Positions 26,051 to 33,760 of a stretch of DNA of 64,000 bases are shown in pieces. The DNA is from Alloyangia pacifica (GTDB lineage: Bacteria; Pseudomonadota; Alphaproteobacteria; Rhodobacterales; Rhodobacteraceae), in contig NZ_FOZW01000002.1 of NCBI RefSeq assembly GCF_900116195.1, forward strand, positions 496,001 to 560,000, in the 5' to 3' direction. The stretch's first letter is position 1, and each line of letters starts with the position of its first letter. The position numbers and the translations under genes were made by a program. The notes beneath the pieces are model-generated. The model was not told the origin of the DNA and ran no database searches. It saw only the letters and a program-made list of their open reading frames with translations.

Positions 26051-26623
26051 ATGTGGATGCCGCTGTTTCTTTTTGTTGTCTCTCTCGCCGGACTGGCCGC
26101 CGCGCTGATCGTGCCGGGGCTTTCCGATGTCCTGCTTCTGGCAGCGCCTTGTGCCCTTGCCAGCCTGTTCCTGCTGTTTCGCGCGCTGCGCGGTGGGGCG
26201 GGGCGGCAGCATATCATCCTCGATGGCTCCAACATCATGTATTGGCGCGGCGACGGTCCCGAGCTTGCGGCAGTCAAGGATACCCTGGACAGCCTGGGTG
26301 CGCGGGGCTTTCTGGCTGGTGTCATCTTCGACGCGAATGTCGGCTACAAGCTGGTCGGTCGCTACCTGGGGGACGCGGAACTGGCAAAGTTGCTGGGGCT
26401 GCCCCGCGACCGGGTGATGGTTGTGCCCAAGGGCGTGCCGGCGGATCAGATCATCTTGCAGGCCGCCCGCGACCAGGGCGCGCGGATTGTCACCAATGAC
26501 CGCTACCGTGATTGGGCAGAGGCGCATCCGGAGATCAGGCGTACCGGTCACCTGGTGCGTGGCGGCTACCGCGCGGGCAAACTTTGGATGGGCATGGACC
26601 CGAAGCCGACCTCGCAGGGCTGA
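26051..26623 (+). CDS. membrane-anchored NYN/PIN-like ribonuclease (Zc3h12a type)
   Basis: A 190-residue protein. Two hydrophobic helices at the N-terminus (about 3-21 and 27-46) precede a PIN-like domain of the Zc3h12a/N4BP1 RNase class (about 52-175). Candidate metal-binding acids are Asp58 (ILDGSNIMYW), Asp94 (VIFDAN), Asp132 (PADQIIL), Asp150 and Asp154 (VTNDRYRDW). The catalytic domain should face the cytoplasm beside the membrane. It is flanked by catabolic genes but shows no link to them. The RNA target is unknown; a hairpin lies in its own leader. Confidence 0.8.
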   Translation: MWMPLFLFVVSLAGLAAALIVPGLSDVLLLAAPCALASLFLLFRALRGGAGRQHIILDGSNIMYWRGDGPELAAVKDTLDSLGARGFLAGVIFDANVGYKLVGRYLGDAELAKLLGLPRDRVMVVPKGVPADQIILQAARDQGARIVTNDRYRDWAEAHPEIRRTGHLVRGGYRAGKLWMGMDPKPTSQG

Positions 26624-26655
26624 GCCCGCGCGCCGCCCGCAGACGTCAGCTCTCG

Positions 26656-27327
26656 TCAGCTTTCGGGCGTGATGCGCGACACGAGGTCTTCCATCATCGC
26701 CGCGTTCTGCATGCGCAGGATCGCCTCGGCCGAAGTCGCGTCCTGTCGCCGCAGTGCCTCGATCAGCAATTGCATCTCTTCGGCCATGACGCGCCGCCGC
26801 CCGGTTCCGTAACCGTAGCCGCGGCGGAAGGCGAAGATCGTGTCCCAGCCGCGGAGGAAAACCCGCAGAGCCTCGCGGTTTCCGCCGAATTCCACGAGCC
26901 GCGCGTTGAAGCGGCGGTTGCAGTCGATCGCCTCCAGATCCTCGCCGGCCTCGAGATGCGCGCGGTATTCTTCGGCCAACGCCTCCAGCTCGCGGATCCG
27001 TTCGAGCGTCAGTATCGCCATGCCGCGCCGTACCGCGAAGATGCGCAGTTCGGTGTTCAGCTCGAAGAGATCGGTGATATAGGCCCGGTCGAGCTGTCGC
27101 ACGGTGGCCCCGCGGTTGGGCTCGATGGCCACCAGCCCCTCGCCCTCGAGTTTCCGCAGCGCCTCGCGTAGCGGCATGGTCGAGAAGCCGAGCCGCTTGG
27201 CCAGCTCGGCGGTCTTCAGCCGCTCGCCGGGGGCGATGCGCCCGGAAAGAATATCCTCGCGGATCAGGCGGGTGGCCTGGTCCACGGAGTTTTGGGCAGC
27301 ATCGAGGGCGAGGGCTTCGTTGGGCAT
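26656..27327 (-). CDS. GntR-family regulator (FCD type)
   Basis: A 223-residue GntR/FadR-type regulator. The winged HTH (about 14-80) reads IREDILSGRIAPGERLKTAELAKRLGFSTMPLREALRKLEGEGLV. The C-terminal helical FCD domain follows, but the usual metal-binding D-x3-H is NRRFN here, so metal-dependent sensing may be lost. Last gene of the minus-strand operon led by tautomerase or acyl-CoA dehydrogenase, so it is likely autoregulated. Proposed binder of the GATCTGAT motifs at 21291-21363, 28955 and 29421. Confidence 0.9.
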   Translation of the reverse strand: MPNEALALDAAQNSVDQATRLIREDILSGRIAPGERLKTAELAKRLGFSTMPLREALRKLEGEGLVAIEPNRGATVRQLDRAYITDLFELNTELRIFAVRRGMAILTLERIRELEALAEEYRAHLEAGEDLEAIDCNRRFNARLVEFGGNREALRVFLRGWDTIFAFRRGYGYGTGRRRVMAEEMQLLIEALRRQDATSAEAILRMQNAAMMEDLVSRITPES

Positions 27328-27341
27328 GGCGCGACCTTCTG

Positions 27342-27785
27342 TCAGGGCTTCTTGCGGATCAAGGAGATATGCTCGGCGTCGATCAGCAACGTGCCGTCAT
27401 CGCGCATCAGCCGCACCGCTTCGGTGATAATTCCGGCAGGGCGGGAGCCGCTTTCGCGCTTGGCGGTGAAATCCATCTCCACGTAGACCGCGTCCCCGGC
27501 AACGATGGGGTGCTTGAAACGCACGTTGTTCCAGCCCAGCGAGGCGATTGAGGTCTCTTCATAGAGCTTCAGCTCTGTCTTCAGCCCCTCCATCAGCGCG
27601 AGGCCATAGAGGCCATGCGCGATGATGCCGGGGAAGCCGGCCTCCTTGGCGTAGTCCGCGTCGCTGTGCAGCGGGTGATGATCGCGGGTGAGGCTGCAGA
27701 AATCGGCAATGTCCGCCACGGTGATCTCGTGGCCGGGCGTCGTATAGCTCCGGCCGATCTCGACGTCTTCGTAGTAGAGGTTCAT
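27342..27785 (-). CDS. MaoC-family dehydratase
   Basis: A 147-residue hotdog protein with intact catalytic pair Asp35/His40 (SLTRDHHPLHSD) and the following GFPGIIAHGLYGLALMEG. Start overlaps the acyl-CoA dehydrogenase stop by 4 bp, so the two act together: dehydrogenation then hydration of an acyl-CoA. Substrate unknown, but the pair parallels the enzymes in the 14081 operon. Confidence 0.9.
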   Translation of the reverse strand: MNLYYEDVEIGRSYTTPGHEITVADIADFCSLTRDHHPLHSDADYAKEAGFPGIIAHGLYGLALMEGLKTELKLYEETSIASLGWNNVRFKHPIVAGDAVYVEMDFTAKRESGSRPAGIITEAVRLMRDDGTLLIDAEHISLIRKKP

Positions 27786-28924
27786 GCGTAGGCCTTCTGC
27801 ACTTGCCGCGCGATGATCATGCGCTGGATCTGGTTGGTGCCCTCGTAGATCTGGCTGAGGCGCACGTCGCGGAACAACCGCTCCACCCGGAACTCGCGCG
27901 AGTAGCCGTTGCCGCCATGGATCTGCAGCGCGTTCGAGATGTGCACCTGCGCCATGTCGGTGGTGAAAAGCTTGGCCTGCGCCGCCTCCAGCGCGATCGG
28001 CTTGCCCGCGTCATAGAGTTTCGCCGCATTGTGGATCAGCAGCCGGGCGGCGGCGATGTCCTTGGCCATGTCGGCAATCATGAATTGCACCGCCTGATGC
28101 TCGAAGATCGGCTTGCCGAACTGCTTGCGGTCGCCCGCATAGGAGATGGCATCCTCCATCGCCGCCTGCGCCATGCCGAGCGCCATGGACGACATCATCA
28201 GCCGCGAGAAGTTGAAGTTCTCCATTGCCATCTTGAAGGCACCGTGCTCCGGCCCGATCAGGTTGCCGACCGGCACCCGCACCTCGTCGAAGCTGACCAT
28301 GCATTCGGCGAGACCGTGCATGCCGAGCAGTTCCTCGGACTTGCCGCGGATCACGCCGGGGCGGTCGGTCTCCACCAGAATGCACGAGATGCCGCGGTGC
28401 CCGGCCTCGGGATCGGTCTTGGCGAAGACCATGATCACATCGGCGACCTGCCCGAAAGTGACCCAGGCCTTGGTGCCCTTGATGACATATTCATCACCTT
28501 CACGACGCGCGGTGGTCTTCATCGCCGCCACATCCGAGCCGTGGTCGGGCTCGGTGACCGCCGTGGCGGGAATCAGCTTGCCCTCGAGGATGCCGGGAAT
28601 CAGCGCCTTGTGCTGCTCCGAGCCGTGATGGTCGAGAAACAGCGCCGCCTCGACGGGGATCGCGAAGGCGTTGCCGACCGCGCCCGAGCCGCGGGCGATC
28701 TCTTCCATGACGATGCAGGCGGCCATGGCATCGAGCCCGACGCCGCCCGCTTCCTCGCGCAAGGCGACTCCGAAAAGCCCTTGTTCGGCCAGCGCTTCGT
28801 AGACCGGGCGGGGAAATTCGTCGTCGCGGTCGATGGCCGCGGCGGCAGGCGCCACGACGTCGTCGGAGAGCCGCCGCGCGGTGTCGCGGACCATGCGCTG
28901 CTCTTCGGAATAGAACTGATCCAA
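27782..28924 (-). CDS. acyl-CoA dehydrogenase (TTG start)
   Basis: A 380-residue acyl-CoA dehydrogenase with VTEPDHGSDVAAMKTTA and the catalytic Glu in QIYEGTNQIQRMIIARQV, the canonical YEGT form (unlike the YDGT enzyme at 15327). The best start is TTG at 28924, preceded by AGGAG at good spacing; no ATG is available at the right place. The ribosome-binding site is embedded in an AGATCAGATTGGATCAG stretch that resembles the local operator motif, which could couple repressor binding to the 5' end of this gene. Confidence 0.9.
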   Translation of the reverse strand: MDQFYSEEQRMVRDTARRLSDDVVAPAAAAIDRDDEFPRPVYEALAEQGLFGVALREEAGGVGLDAMAACIVMEEIARGSGAVGNAFAIPVEAALFLDHHGSEQHKALIPGILEGKLIPATAVTEPDHGSDVAAMKTTARREGDEYVIKGTKAWVTFGQVADVIMVFAKTDPEAGHRGISCILVETDRPGVIRGKSEELLGMHGLAECMVSFDEVRVPVGNLIGPEHGAFKMAMENFNFSRLMMSSMALGMAQAAMEDAISYAGDRKQFGKPIFEHQAVQFMIADMAKDIAAARLLIHNAAKLYDAGKPIALEAAQAKLFTTDMAQVHISNALQIHGGNGYSREFRVERLFRDVRLSQIYEGTNQIQRMIIARQVQKAYA

Positions 28925-28954
28925 TCTGATCTCCTGTTGGGTGATGCGGATATT

Positions 28955-28964
28955 ATCTGATCAT
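28955..28964. promoter_or_regulatory. GATCTGAT-type operator upstream of acyl-CoA dehydrogenase
   Basis: ATCTGATCAT, inside TATTATCTGATCATGA, lies 30 bp before the TTG start of the acyl-CoA dehydrogenase gene and matches the perfect palindrome at 29421-29432 in nine of ten positions. Probable site for the GntR protein encoded in the same operon. Confidence 0.45.
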
Positions 28965-28990
28965 GAGCTACACAGGCTGATACCGCCCGG

Positions 28991-29356
28991 TCAAGTCGAG
29001 GCGACACCCGCATGGAAGGCGTCGCTGGGCGCGCGGTCGAAAAAGTAGACGATGACATCCTTGGGGGAGGCCCCATAGGCGCGCGCCGCCGCCTCGGTGA
29101 TCGCGCGGGCGGCATTTTCCTTCGCCTCCTGCGCCCTCGGGAAGGCATGTACTTTTATGAACATGCGGAAGTTTTCAGCGTTTTCGCCATATTTTCCAGC
29201 ATGTCCGTAGGAATAGTTGGGGGCCGAAAAATAATAGCAGGTGACGATTTCCGGCTTGATCCCGAACGCCTGGCAGAGACCATCAGTCATGCCTTTCGTC
29301 GCAACCTCCCGTATTTCTTCGGTCGCGTCGCGGTCGATGATCTCGATGAAGGGCAT
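28991..29356 (-). CDS. tautomerase-superfamily protein
   Basis: A 121-residue protein beginning MPFIEII, so that Pro2 becomes the N-terminal catalytic proline after Met removal as in 4-oxalocrotonate tautomerases. Two beta-alpha-beta units can be traced (about 1-60 and 65-120), the length of the double-unit, MIF/CHMI-like group rather than the 62-residue 4-OT. The start at 29356 has an AGGAG ribosome-binding site; an upstream in-frame ATG (29419) would bury the proline. It would interconvert keto and enol forms of a pathway acid. Confidence 0.82.
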   Translation of the reverse strand: MPFIEIIDRDATEEIREVATKGMTDGLCQAFGIKPEIVTCYYFSAPNYSYGHAGKYGENAENFRMFIKVHAFPRAQEAKENAARAITEAAARAYGASPKDVIVYFFDRAPSDAFHAGVAST

Positions 29357-29420
29357 GATGAGTCTCCTAGGGGGAAGTGGCGCCGACAGGCGCGATGCGG
29401 GGTCGATGAGTTGACTCATT

Positions 29421-29432
29421 ATCTGATCAGAT
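29421..29432. promoter_or_regulatory. perfect ATCTGATCAGAT operator palindrome
   Basis: A perfect 12-bp palindrome lies in the 131-bp region between the divergent tautomerase and DHDPS genes, with a TTGACT element just upstream. It shares its core with sites at 21291-21363 and 28955. The GntR protein of this cluster is the natural candidate binder. Confidence 0.6.
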
Positions 29433-29487
29433 CAAACGTGACTGCAAGAAATTTGGATCGGCGAACGGAATGCCGGAAAGGACACGA

Positions 29488-30366
29488 ATGACCTTCAAGG
29501 GGAGCTACACCGTCTGCGTCACGCCCTTCGACGCCGAGGGCCGCGTCGATCTCGAGGCGCTGCGCGCTTACGTCGACTGGCAGATCGAGGAAGGGGTTCA
29601 CGGCCTCATCCCGCTCGGCAGCACCGGTGAGTTCCTGTCGCTGACCCGCGAAGAACGCACGGCGGTCGCCGAGGTGGTGATCCAGCAAACGGCGGGCCGG
29701 GTGCCCGTGCTGATCGGCACCGCCGCCGAATGGACCGACGAGGCTGTGTCGTTGAGCCGCGAGGCAGAGCTGCTGGGTGCCGACGGCGTGATGCTGGTGC
29801 CGCCCTACTACTCGTCGCCCACCGACGAAGAGCTGGTCGTGCATTTTACCCGCGTTGCCGAAGCGCTCACGATCCCGGTGATGCTCTACAACAACCCCTT
29901 CACCGCCAACGTCGACCTGAGCGCGGCGCTGGTGGGCCGGCTCTCGGAAGTCGACAACATCTCCTACATCAAGGACACGTCGAAGAACGTGCACCGGGTG
30001 ACCGAGCTGCTGGAGGCCTGTCAGGGCCGGATGACCGTCTTTGCCGGTTACTACCCGTGGGAAAGCTATCTTGCAGGTGCCGAGGGTTACAGCTCGGTGA
30101 TGTCCAACATCGCCCCGAAACTCTCGGCACAGACCTTCGAGCGGACGGTCGACGGCTCGGGAGAGGGCCGCGACCTCTACGTCAATAGCCTGCCGCTGAT
30201 CAACGCATTGGCGGGCGACCTCTATGTCTCGGCCACCAAGGCCGCGATGCAGATGATCGGCCGGCCGATGGGCGATCCGCGCGCCCCGCGCCTGCCTCTG
30301 CCCGAGGCCAAGCGCGCCGAGCTGGAAACCATCATGCGAAATCTCGGGCTGCTGGCGGAGGCCTGA
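29488..30366 (+). CDS. DHDPS-family lyase/aldolase (canonical active site)
   Basis: A 292-residue member of the dihydrodipicolinate synthase superfamily. Here the standard residues are present: GSTGE loop (44-48), Tyr134 (LYNNP) and Schiff-base Lys162 (YIKDTSK), in contrast to the two variants at 17399 and 18328. Context is a catabolic TRAP operon, so a retro-aldol cleavage of a keto acid is more likely than lysine biosynthesis. Start at 29488 follows GGAAAGGA; six residues upstream are excluded. Confidence 0.88.
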   Translation: MTFKGSYTVCVTPFDAEGRVDLEALRAYVDWQIEEGVHGLIPLGSTGEFLSLTREERTAVAEVVIQQTAGRVPVLIGTAAEWTDEAVSLSREAELLGADGVMLVPPYYSSPTDEELVVHFTRVAEALTIPVMLYNNPFTANVDLSAALVGRLSEVDNISYIKDTSKNVHRVTELLEACQGRMTVFAGYYPWESYLAGAEGYSSVMSNIAPKLSAQTFERTVDGSGEGRDLYVNSLPLINALAGDLYVSATKAAMQMIGRPMGDPRAPRLPLPEAKRAELETIMRNLGLLAEA

Positions 30367-30432
30367 ACCCGGCGTCCTGCCGGGGGACAACATCCGCCCC
30401 AACAGAGAGAAACCCCAACAGGGAAAACCCAG

Positions 30433-31410
30433 ATGAAACTCACCAACCTCGCCCTCTGCGCCGCGCTCGGCGCGACCCTCGTCTCCGCTCCCGCCTTCGC
30501 GCAGGAGATCACCCTCAAGGCCAGCCACAACGCCAATGCCGACGAGCCCTATGGCGTCGGCATGCGCAAGATGGCGGAGATCCTCGAAGAGAAATCCGGC
30601 GGCAAGGCCTCCATCGAGGTCTATGACAACGCCACGCTCGGCGACGAGATGGAAAGCATCCAGGGCACCCAGATCGGCACCGTCGACATCGCCGTGACCG
30701 CCAACTCGACGCTGGCAAACTTCGTCCCGGACCTCTCGGTCTTCTCGCTGCCTTTCCTGTTCAACGACGCCGCGCAGATGGACCGCGCGCTGAGCGATCC
30801 CGAAGTGCTGGCAGAGATCGACGCCGCGCTTGATGCGCAGGGCTTCCACCTGCTGTCGGTCTTCTCGGCCGGCACCCGGCACATCATGACGAAGAAGCCG
30901 ATTGAATCGCTCGACGACATGGCTGGCCTGAAGATCCGGACCATGCAGAACCCTGCGCATGTGGACACCTTCAACGCCTTCGGCGCCAACGCCACGCCGA
31001 TCGCCTACACCGAGCTCTACGGCGCGATCGAGACCGGCGTGGTGGACGGTGCGGAAGCGGCCAACACCAACTTCTACTCGCAGAAGTTCTACGAGGTCGC
31101 GCCCGACTGGGCCGTGGTCGGCTGGCTGGAACTGGTCGCTCCGGTGATCATGGGCAAGGCCGCCTATGAAGCGCTTCCCGAGGACGTGCAGGCCGCGCTT
31201 GACGAGGCGGGCCTCGAGGCCGGCAAGGCCGAGCGCGCCACTTATCTCGCCTCGGACAACGCCCGTTTCGAGGACCTCGAGAAGGCCGGCGTGAACATCA
31301 CCCACCCGGACGTCGAGGCCTTCCGCGCCGCCGCCGCGCCGGTGCAGCAGAAATATCTCGAGACCGACACCCAGAAGAAGATCTTCGAGATGCTGAAATC
31401 GGTCGAGTAA
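30433..31410 (+). CDS. dctP: TRAP transporter substrate-binding protein (DctP)
   Basis: A 325-residue periplasmic protein with a signal peptide ending AFAQ (about residue 23). The ligand Arg is in GLKIRTMQNPAHVDTFNAFGANATPIAYTELYGAIETGVVDGAEA, very like the DctP at 23445, suggesting chemically related ligands. Situated between a DHDPS-type aldolase and the DctQM permeases. A GC-rich stem-loop follows the stop. Confidence 0.92.
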   Translation: MKLTNLALCAALGATLVSAPAFAQEITLKASHNANADEPYGVGMRKMAEILEEKSGGKASIEVYDNATLGDEMESIQGTQIGTVDIAVTANSTLANFVPDLSVFSLPFLFNDAAQMDRALSDPEVLAEIDAALDAQGFHLLSVFSAGTRHIMTKKPIESLDDMAGLKIRTMQNPAHVDTFNAFGANATPIAYTELYGAIETGVVDGAEAANTNFYSQKFYEVAPDWAVVGWLELVAPVIMGKAAYEALPEDVQAALDEAGLEAGKAERATYLASDNARFEDLEKAGVNITHPDVEAFRAAAAPVQQKYLETDTQKKIFEMLKSVE

Positions 31411-31432
31411 TCTCCCTAGGCTCGACCCAACT

Positions 31433-31461
31433 GCCCGGCCGCGCCCACTCCGCGGCCGGGC
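31433..31461 (+). terminator. stem-loop between dctP and dctQ
   Basis: An 11-bp perfect stem GCCCGGCCGCG/CGCGGCCGGGC (31433-31443 with 31451-31461) with a 7-nt loop and no T-tract. It probably stabilises or partly attenuates the transcript so that binding protein is made in excess over permease. Confidence 0.55.
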
Positions 31462-31494
31462 CTCTCCTCTGACTGCCCGCAAGAAAGACCGCCC

Positions 31495-32007
31495 ATGTTC
31501 GCCCTTCTCGAACGCCTCTGCCTTGCCCTGCGCCACGTCGTCTCGGGCGTGGTGATCCTGCTCTTCACGGTGATGATGATCTCGGTCCTGGTGCAGGTCG
31601 GCGGGCGCTACGTTTTCAACTATTCAATCGCGCAGGCCACCGAGATCGCCACCTTCAGCCAGATCTGGCTGGTGCTGATGGGCGCAGGGGTGGCCGTGGC
31701 CAAGGGCCAGCACGTCGCCATCGACATGCTGCCCGCGCAGCTGCCGCTGCCGCTGGCGCGCGTGGCGCTGATCGCCATCGCGCTGGTCATCACCGCTTTT
31801 CTGACGACGCTCGCCTGGGGCAGCCTGCCGCTGCTGAAGATGGGCTCCTTCCAGAGCTCGCCGGCGCTGCGCATCCCGATGAAATACGTCTATCTCTGCC
31901 TGCCCTTCGGCGCGGGCTACATGGTGCTTGAGGTGCTGCTCTCGGTCATCCAGCGCTGGGACAATCCCTTCCCGCCGCCCGAACCCGACGCCGAGGAGGC
32001 ACTCTGA
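31495..32007 (+). CDS. dctQ: TRAP transporter small permease (DctQ)
   Basis: A 170-residue four-helix membrane protein with the DctQ signature YVFNYSIAQATEIATFSQIWLVLMGAG. Its stop shares one base with the dctM start (TGATG). Part of the second TRAP importer of the candidate GntR regulon. Confidence 0.9.
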   Translation: MFALLERLCLALRHVVSGVVILLFTVMMISVLVQVGGRYVFNYSIAQATEIATFSQIWLVLMGAGVAVAKGQHVAIDMLPAQLPLPLARVALIAIALVITAFLTTLAWGSLPLLKMGSFQSSPALRIPMKYVYLCLPFGAGYMVLEVLLSVIQRWDNPFPPPEPDAEEAL

Positions 32008-33293
32008 TGCTCGTGATCGCTGCCGCCTTCGTCTTCCTCCTCGCTCTCGGCGTGCCGGTGGTCTTTGTGCTCGGTGCCTCGGCTGTGCTGGCGCTGGTCA
32101 CCACCACCGACGTGCCCGTCGCCATCGTCAGTCAACGGGTCTTTGCGGGCCTGAATTCCTTCACCCTGATGGCCATTCCCTTCTTTGTCTTTGCCGGGGT
32201 GATCATGGATGCCGGCGGGATCTCGCGCCGCATCGTCGATTTTGCCTCGGCGCTGATCGGCTGGGTGGTCGGCAGCCTCTACCAGGTGAGCTGCGTGGCC
32301 GCCGCGGGCCTCGCGGCGATCTCGGGCTCCGGCTCGGCCGACACTGCGGCGATCTCGGCAATCATGCAGCCGCAGCTGCGCCGCCGCGGCTATGACGTGG
32401 ACTTCGGCGCGGCGCTGATCGCCTGCGCCGGATCCATTGCGCAGGTGATCCCGCCGAGCCTCACCATGGTGATCCTCGCCGTGGTGTCCAACGTGTCGAT
32501 CGGCGCGCTCTTCGTATCCGGCGTGCTGCCGGGGCTGATGTGCATCGTGATGCTGATGCTCATCGCCTACTTCCAGGCGAGGAAGGGCGGCGAGACCTAC
32601 CGCGACGCCGAGCCCTTCACCATGGCGCGCCTTGGCCGCACCGGTTGGGCGGCGCTGCCCGCCGCGGGGATGCCGGTGCTGATCCTCGGCGGCATCTTGG
32701 GAGGCATCTTCACCCCGACCGAGGCCGCCGCGGTCTCGGGCTTCTACGGCCTGCTCGTCGGCGCCTTCGTCTACCGCGACCTCAAGCTCTCGGCGCTGCC
32801 CGGGCTGATCCTACGCACCGCCTCGCTCTCGGCGGCGGTCATGCTGATCATCGGCACCGCCAGCGTGTTCTCGTGGCTTATCGCCAACGCCAACGTGCCG
32901 CGCATCCTCGGCGACTGGATCGCCAGCGTCTCGTCGAGCCAAGTGGTCTTCCTGATCATCGCCAACCTGCTGTTCCTCTTCGTCGGCATGTTCCTCGAGA
33001 CCATCGCGGCAATCCTGATCATCGTGCCGGTGCTTGCGCCCATTGCCGCGCAGATGGGCGTGGACCCGCTGCACTTCTCGCTGCTCGTCATCCTCAACTG
33101 CGCCATCGGCACGGTGACGCCGCCCTACGGCGTGTCGCTCTTCGTCTCGTCCAGCGTCGCGGGCCGCACCGTGCTGCAGGTGTCGCGCCGCCTCGGCTGG
33201 CCGCTCGCCGGGCTTTTCGCCATGCTGATCGCGGTGACCTTCATTCCCGACCTGTCGCTCTTCCTGCCGCGGCTCTTCGGGCTCATCGACTGA
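32007..33293 (+). CDS. dctM: TRAP transporter large permease (DctM)
   Basis: A 428-residue integral membrane protein with NSFTLMAIPFFVFAGVIMDAGGISRR, GSGSADTAAISAIMQPQLRRRGYD, IPPSLTMVILA and TVTPPYGVSLFV, all standard for DctM. It is co-translated with DctQ, and the DUF3830 gene follows after 20 bp. Confidence 0.93.
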   Translation: MLVIAAAFVFLLALGVPVVFVLGASAVLALVTTTDVPVAIVSQRVFAGLNSFTLMAIPFFVFAGVIMDAGGISRRIVDFASALIGWVVGSLYQVSCVAAAGLAAISGSGSADTAAISAIMQPQLRRRGYDVDFGAALIACAGSIAQVIPPSLTMVILAVVSNVSIGALFVSGVLPGLMCIVMLMLIAYFQARKGGETYRDAEPFTMARLGRTGWAALPAAGMPVLILGGILGGIFTPTEAAAVSGFYGLLVGAFVYRDLKLSALPGLILRTASLSAAVMLIIGTASVFSWLIANANVPRILGDWIASVSSSQVVFLIIANLLFLFVGMFLETIAAILIIVPVLAPIAAQMGVDPLHFSLLVILNCAIGTVTPPYGVSLFVSSSVAGRTVLQVSRRLGWPLAGLFAMLIAVTFIPDLSLFLPRLFGLID

Positions 33294-33313
33294 CCTCTTT
33301 CAAGGACCTTCCA

Positions 33314-33727
33314 ATGACCAAGCTTAAAGTCACCATCGCGGGCATAGAATTCGACGCGCGCTTCGAGGAGGCCGCCGCGCCCAAGACCGTCGCCGCCTTC
33401 CGGGCGCAGATGCCCTACAAGAGCCAGGTGGTGCACGTGCGCTGGTCGGGCGAGGGCGTCTGGATCCCGCTCGGCGAGACCGATTTCGGCGTCGACTACG
33501 AGAACCACACGAGCTACCCCGCGCCGGGACAGTTCATCCTCTACCCGGGTGGCATCTCCGAGACCGAGATCCTGCTGGCCTACGGCGGCGTGCATTTCGC
33601 CTCGAAGATGGGGCAGCTGGCGGGGAACCACTTCATGACCCTGACCTCGAACCTCGACAAGCTGGCCGAGATCGGCCCCAAGGTGCTGTGGGAAGGTGCG
33701 CAGGAGATCCTCTTCGAGGAAGTCTGA
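33314..33727 (+). CDS. DUF3830-family protein (cyclophilin-like fold)
   Basis: A 137-residue cytoplasmic protein matching DUF3830 in length and pattern (VTIAGIEFDARFEEAAAPKTVAAF early; HVRWSGEGVWIPLG; YPAPGQFILYPGG in the middle). The family has a cyclophilin-like fold and no established activity; it often occurs with amide- or cyclic-imide-degrading genes. Here it lies between TRAP permease and acyl-CoA ligase, fitting a role in that pathway. No catalytic site can be named. Confidence 0.78.
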   Translation: MTKLKVTIAGIEFDARFEEAAAPKTVAAFRAQMPYKSQVVHVRWSGEGVWIPLGETDFGVDYENHTSYPAPGQFILYPGGISETEILLAYGGVHFASKMGQLAGNHFMTLTSNLDKLAEIGPKVLWEGAQEILFEEV

Positions 33728-33760
33728 GACTCCGATACCACTCCGACCAAGGACACGGCC

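Noticed and set aside
29419-31536. A 705-codon minus-strand open frame over the DHDPS and dctP genes
   Set aside because: Antisense shadow with no recognisable domain; the plus-strand genes have complete active-site and signal-peptide features.
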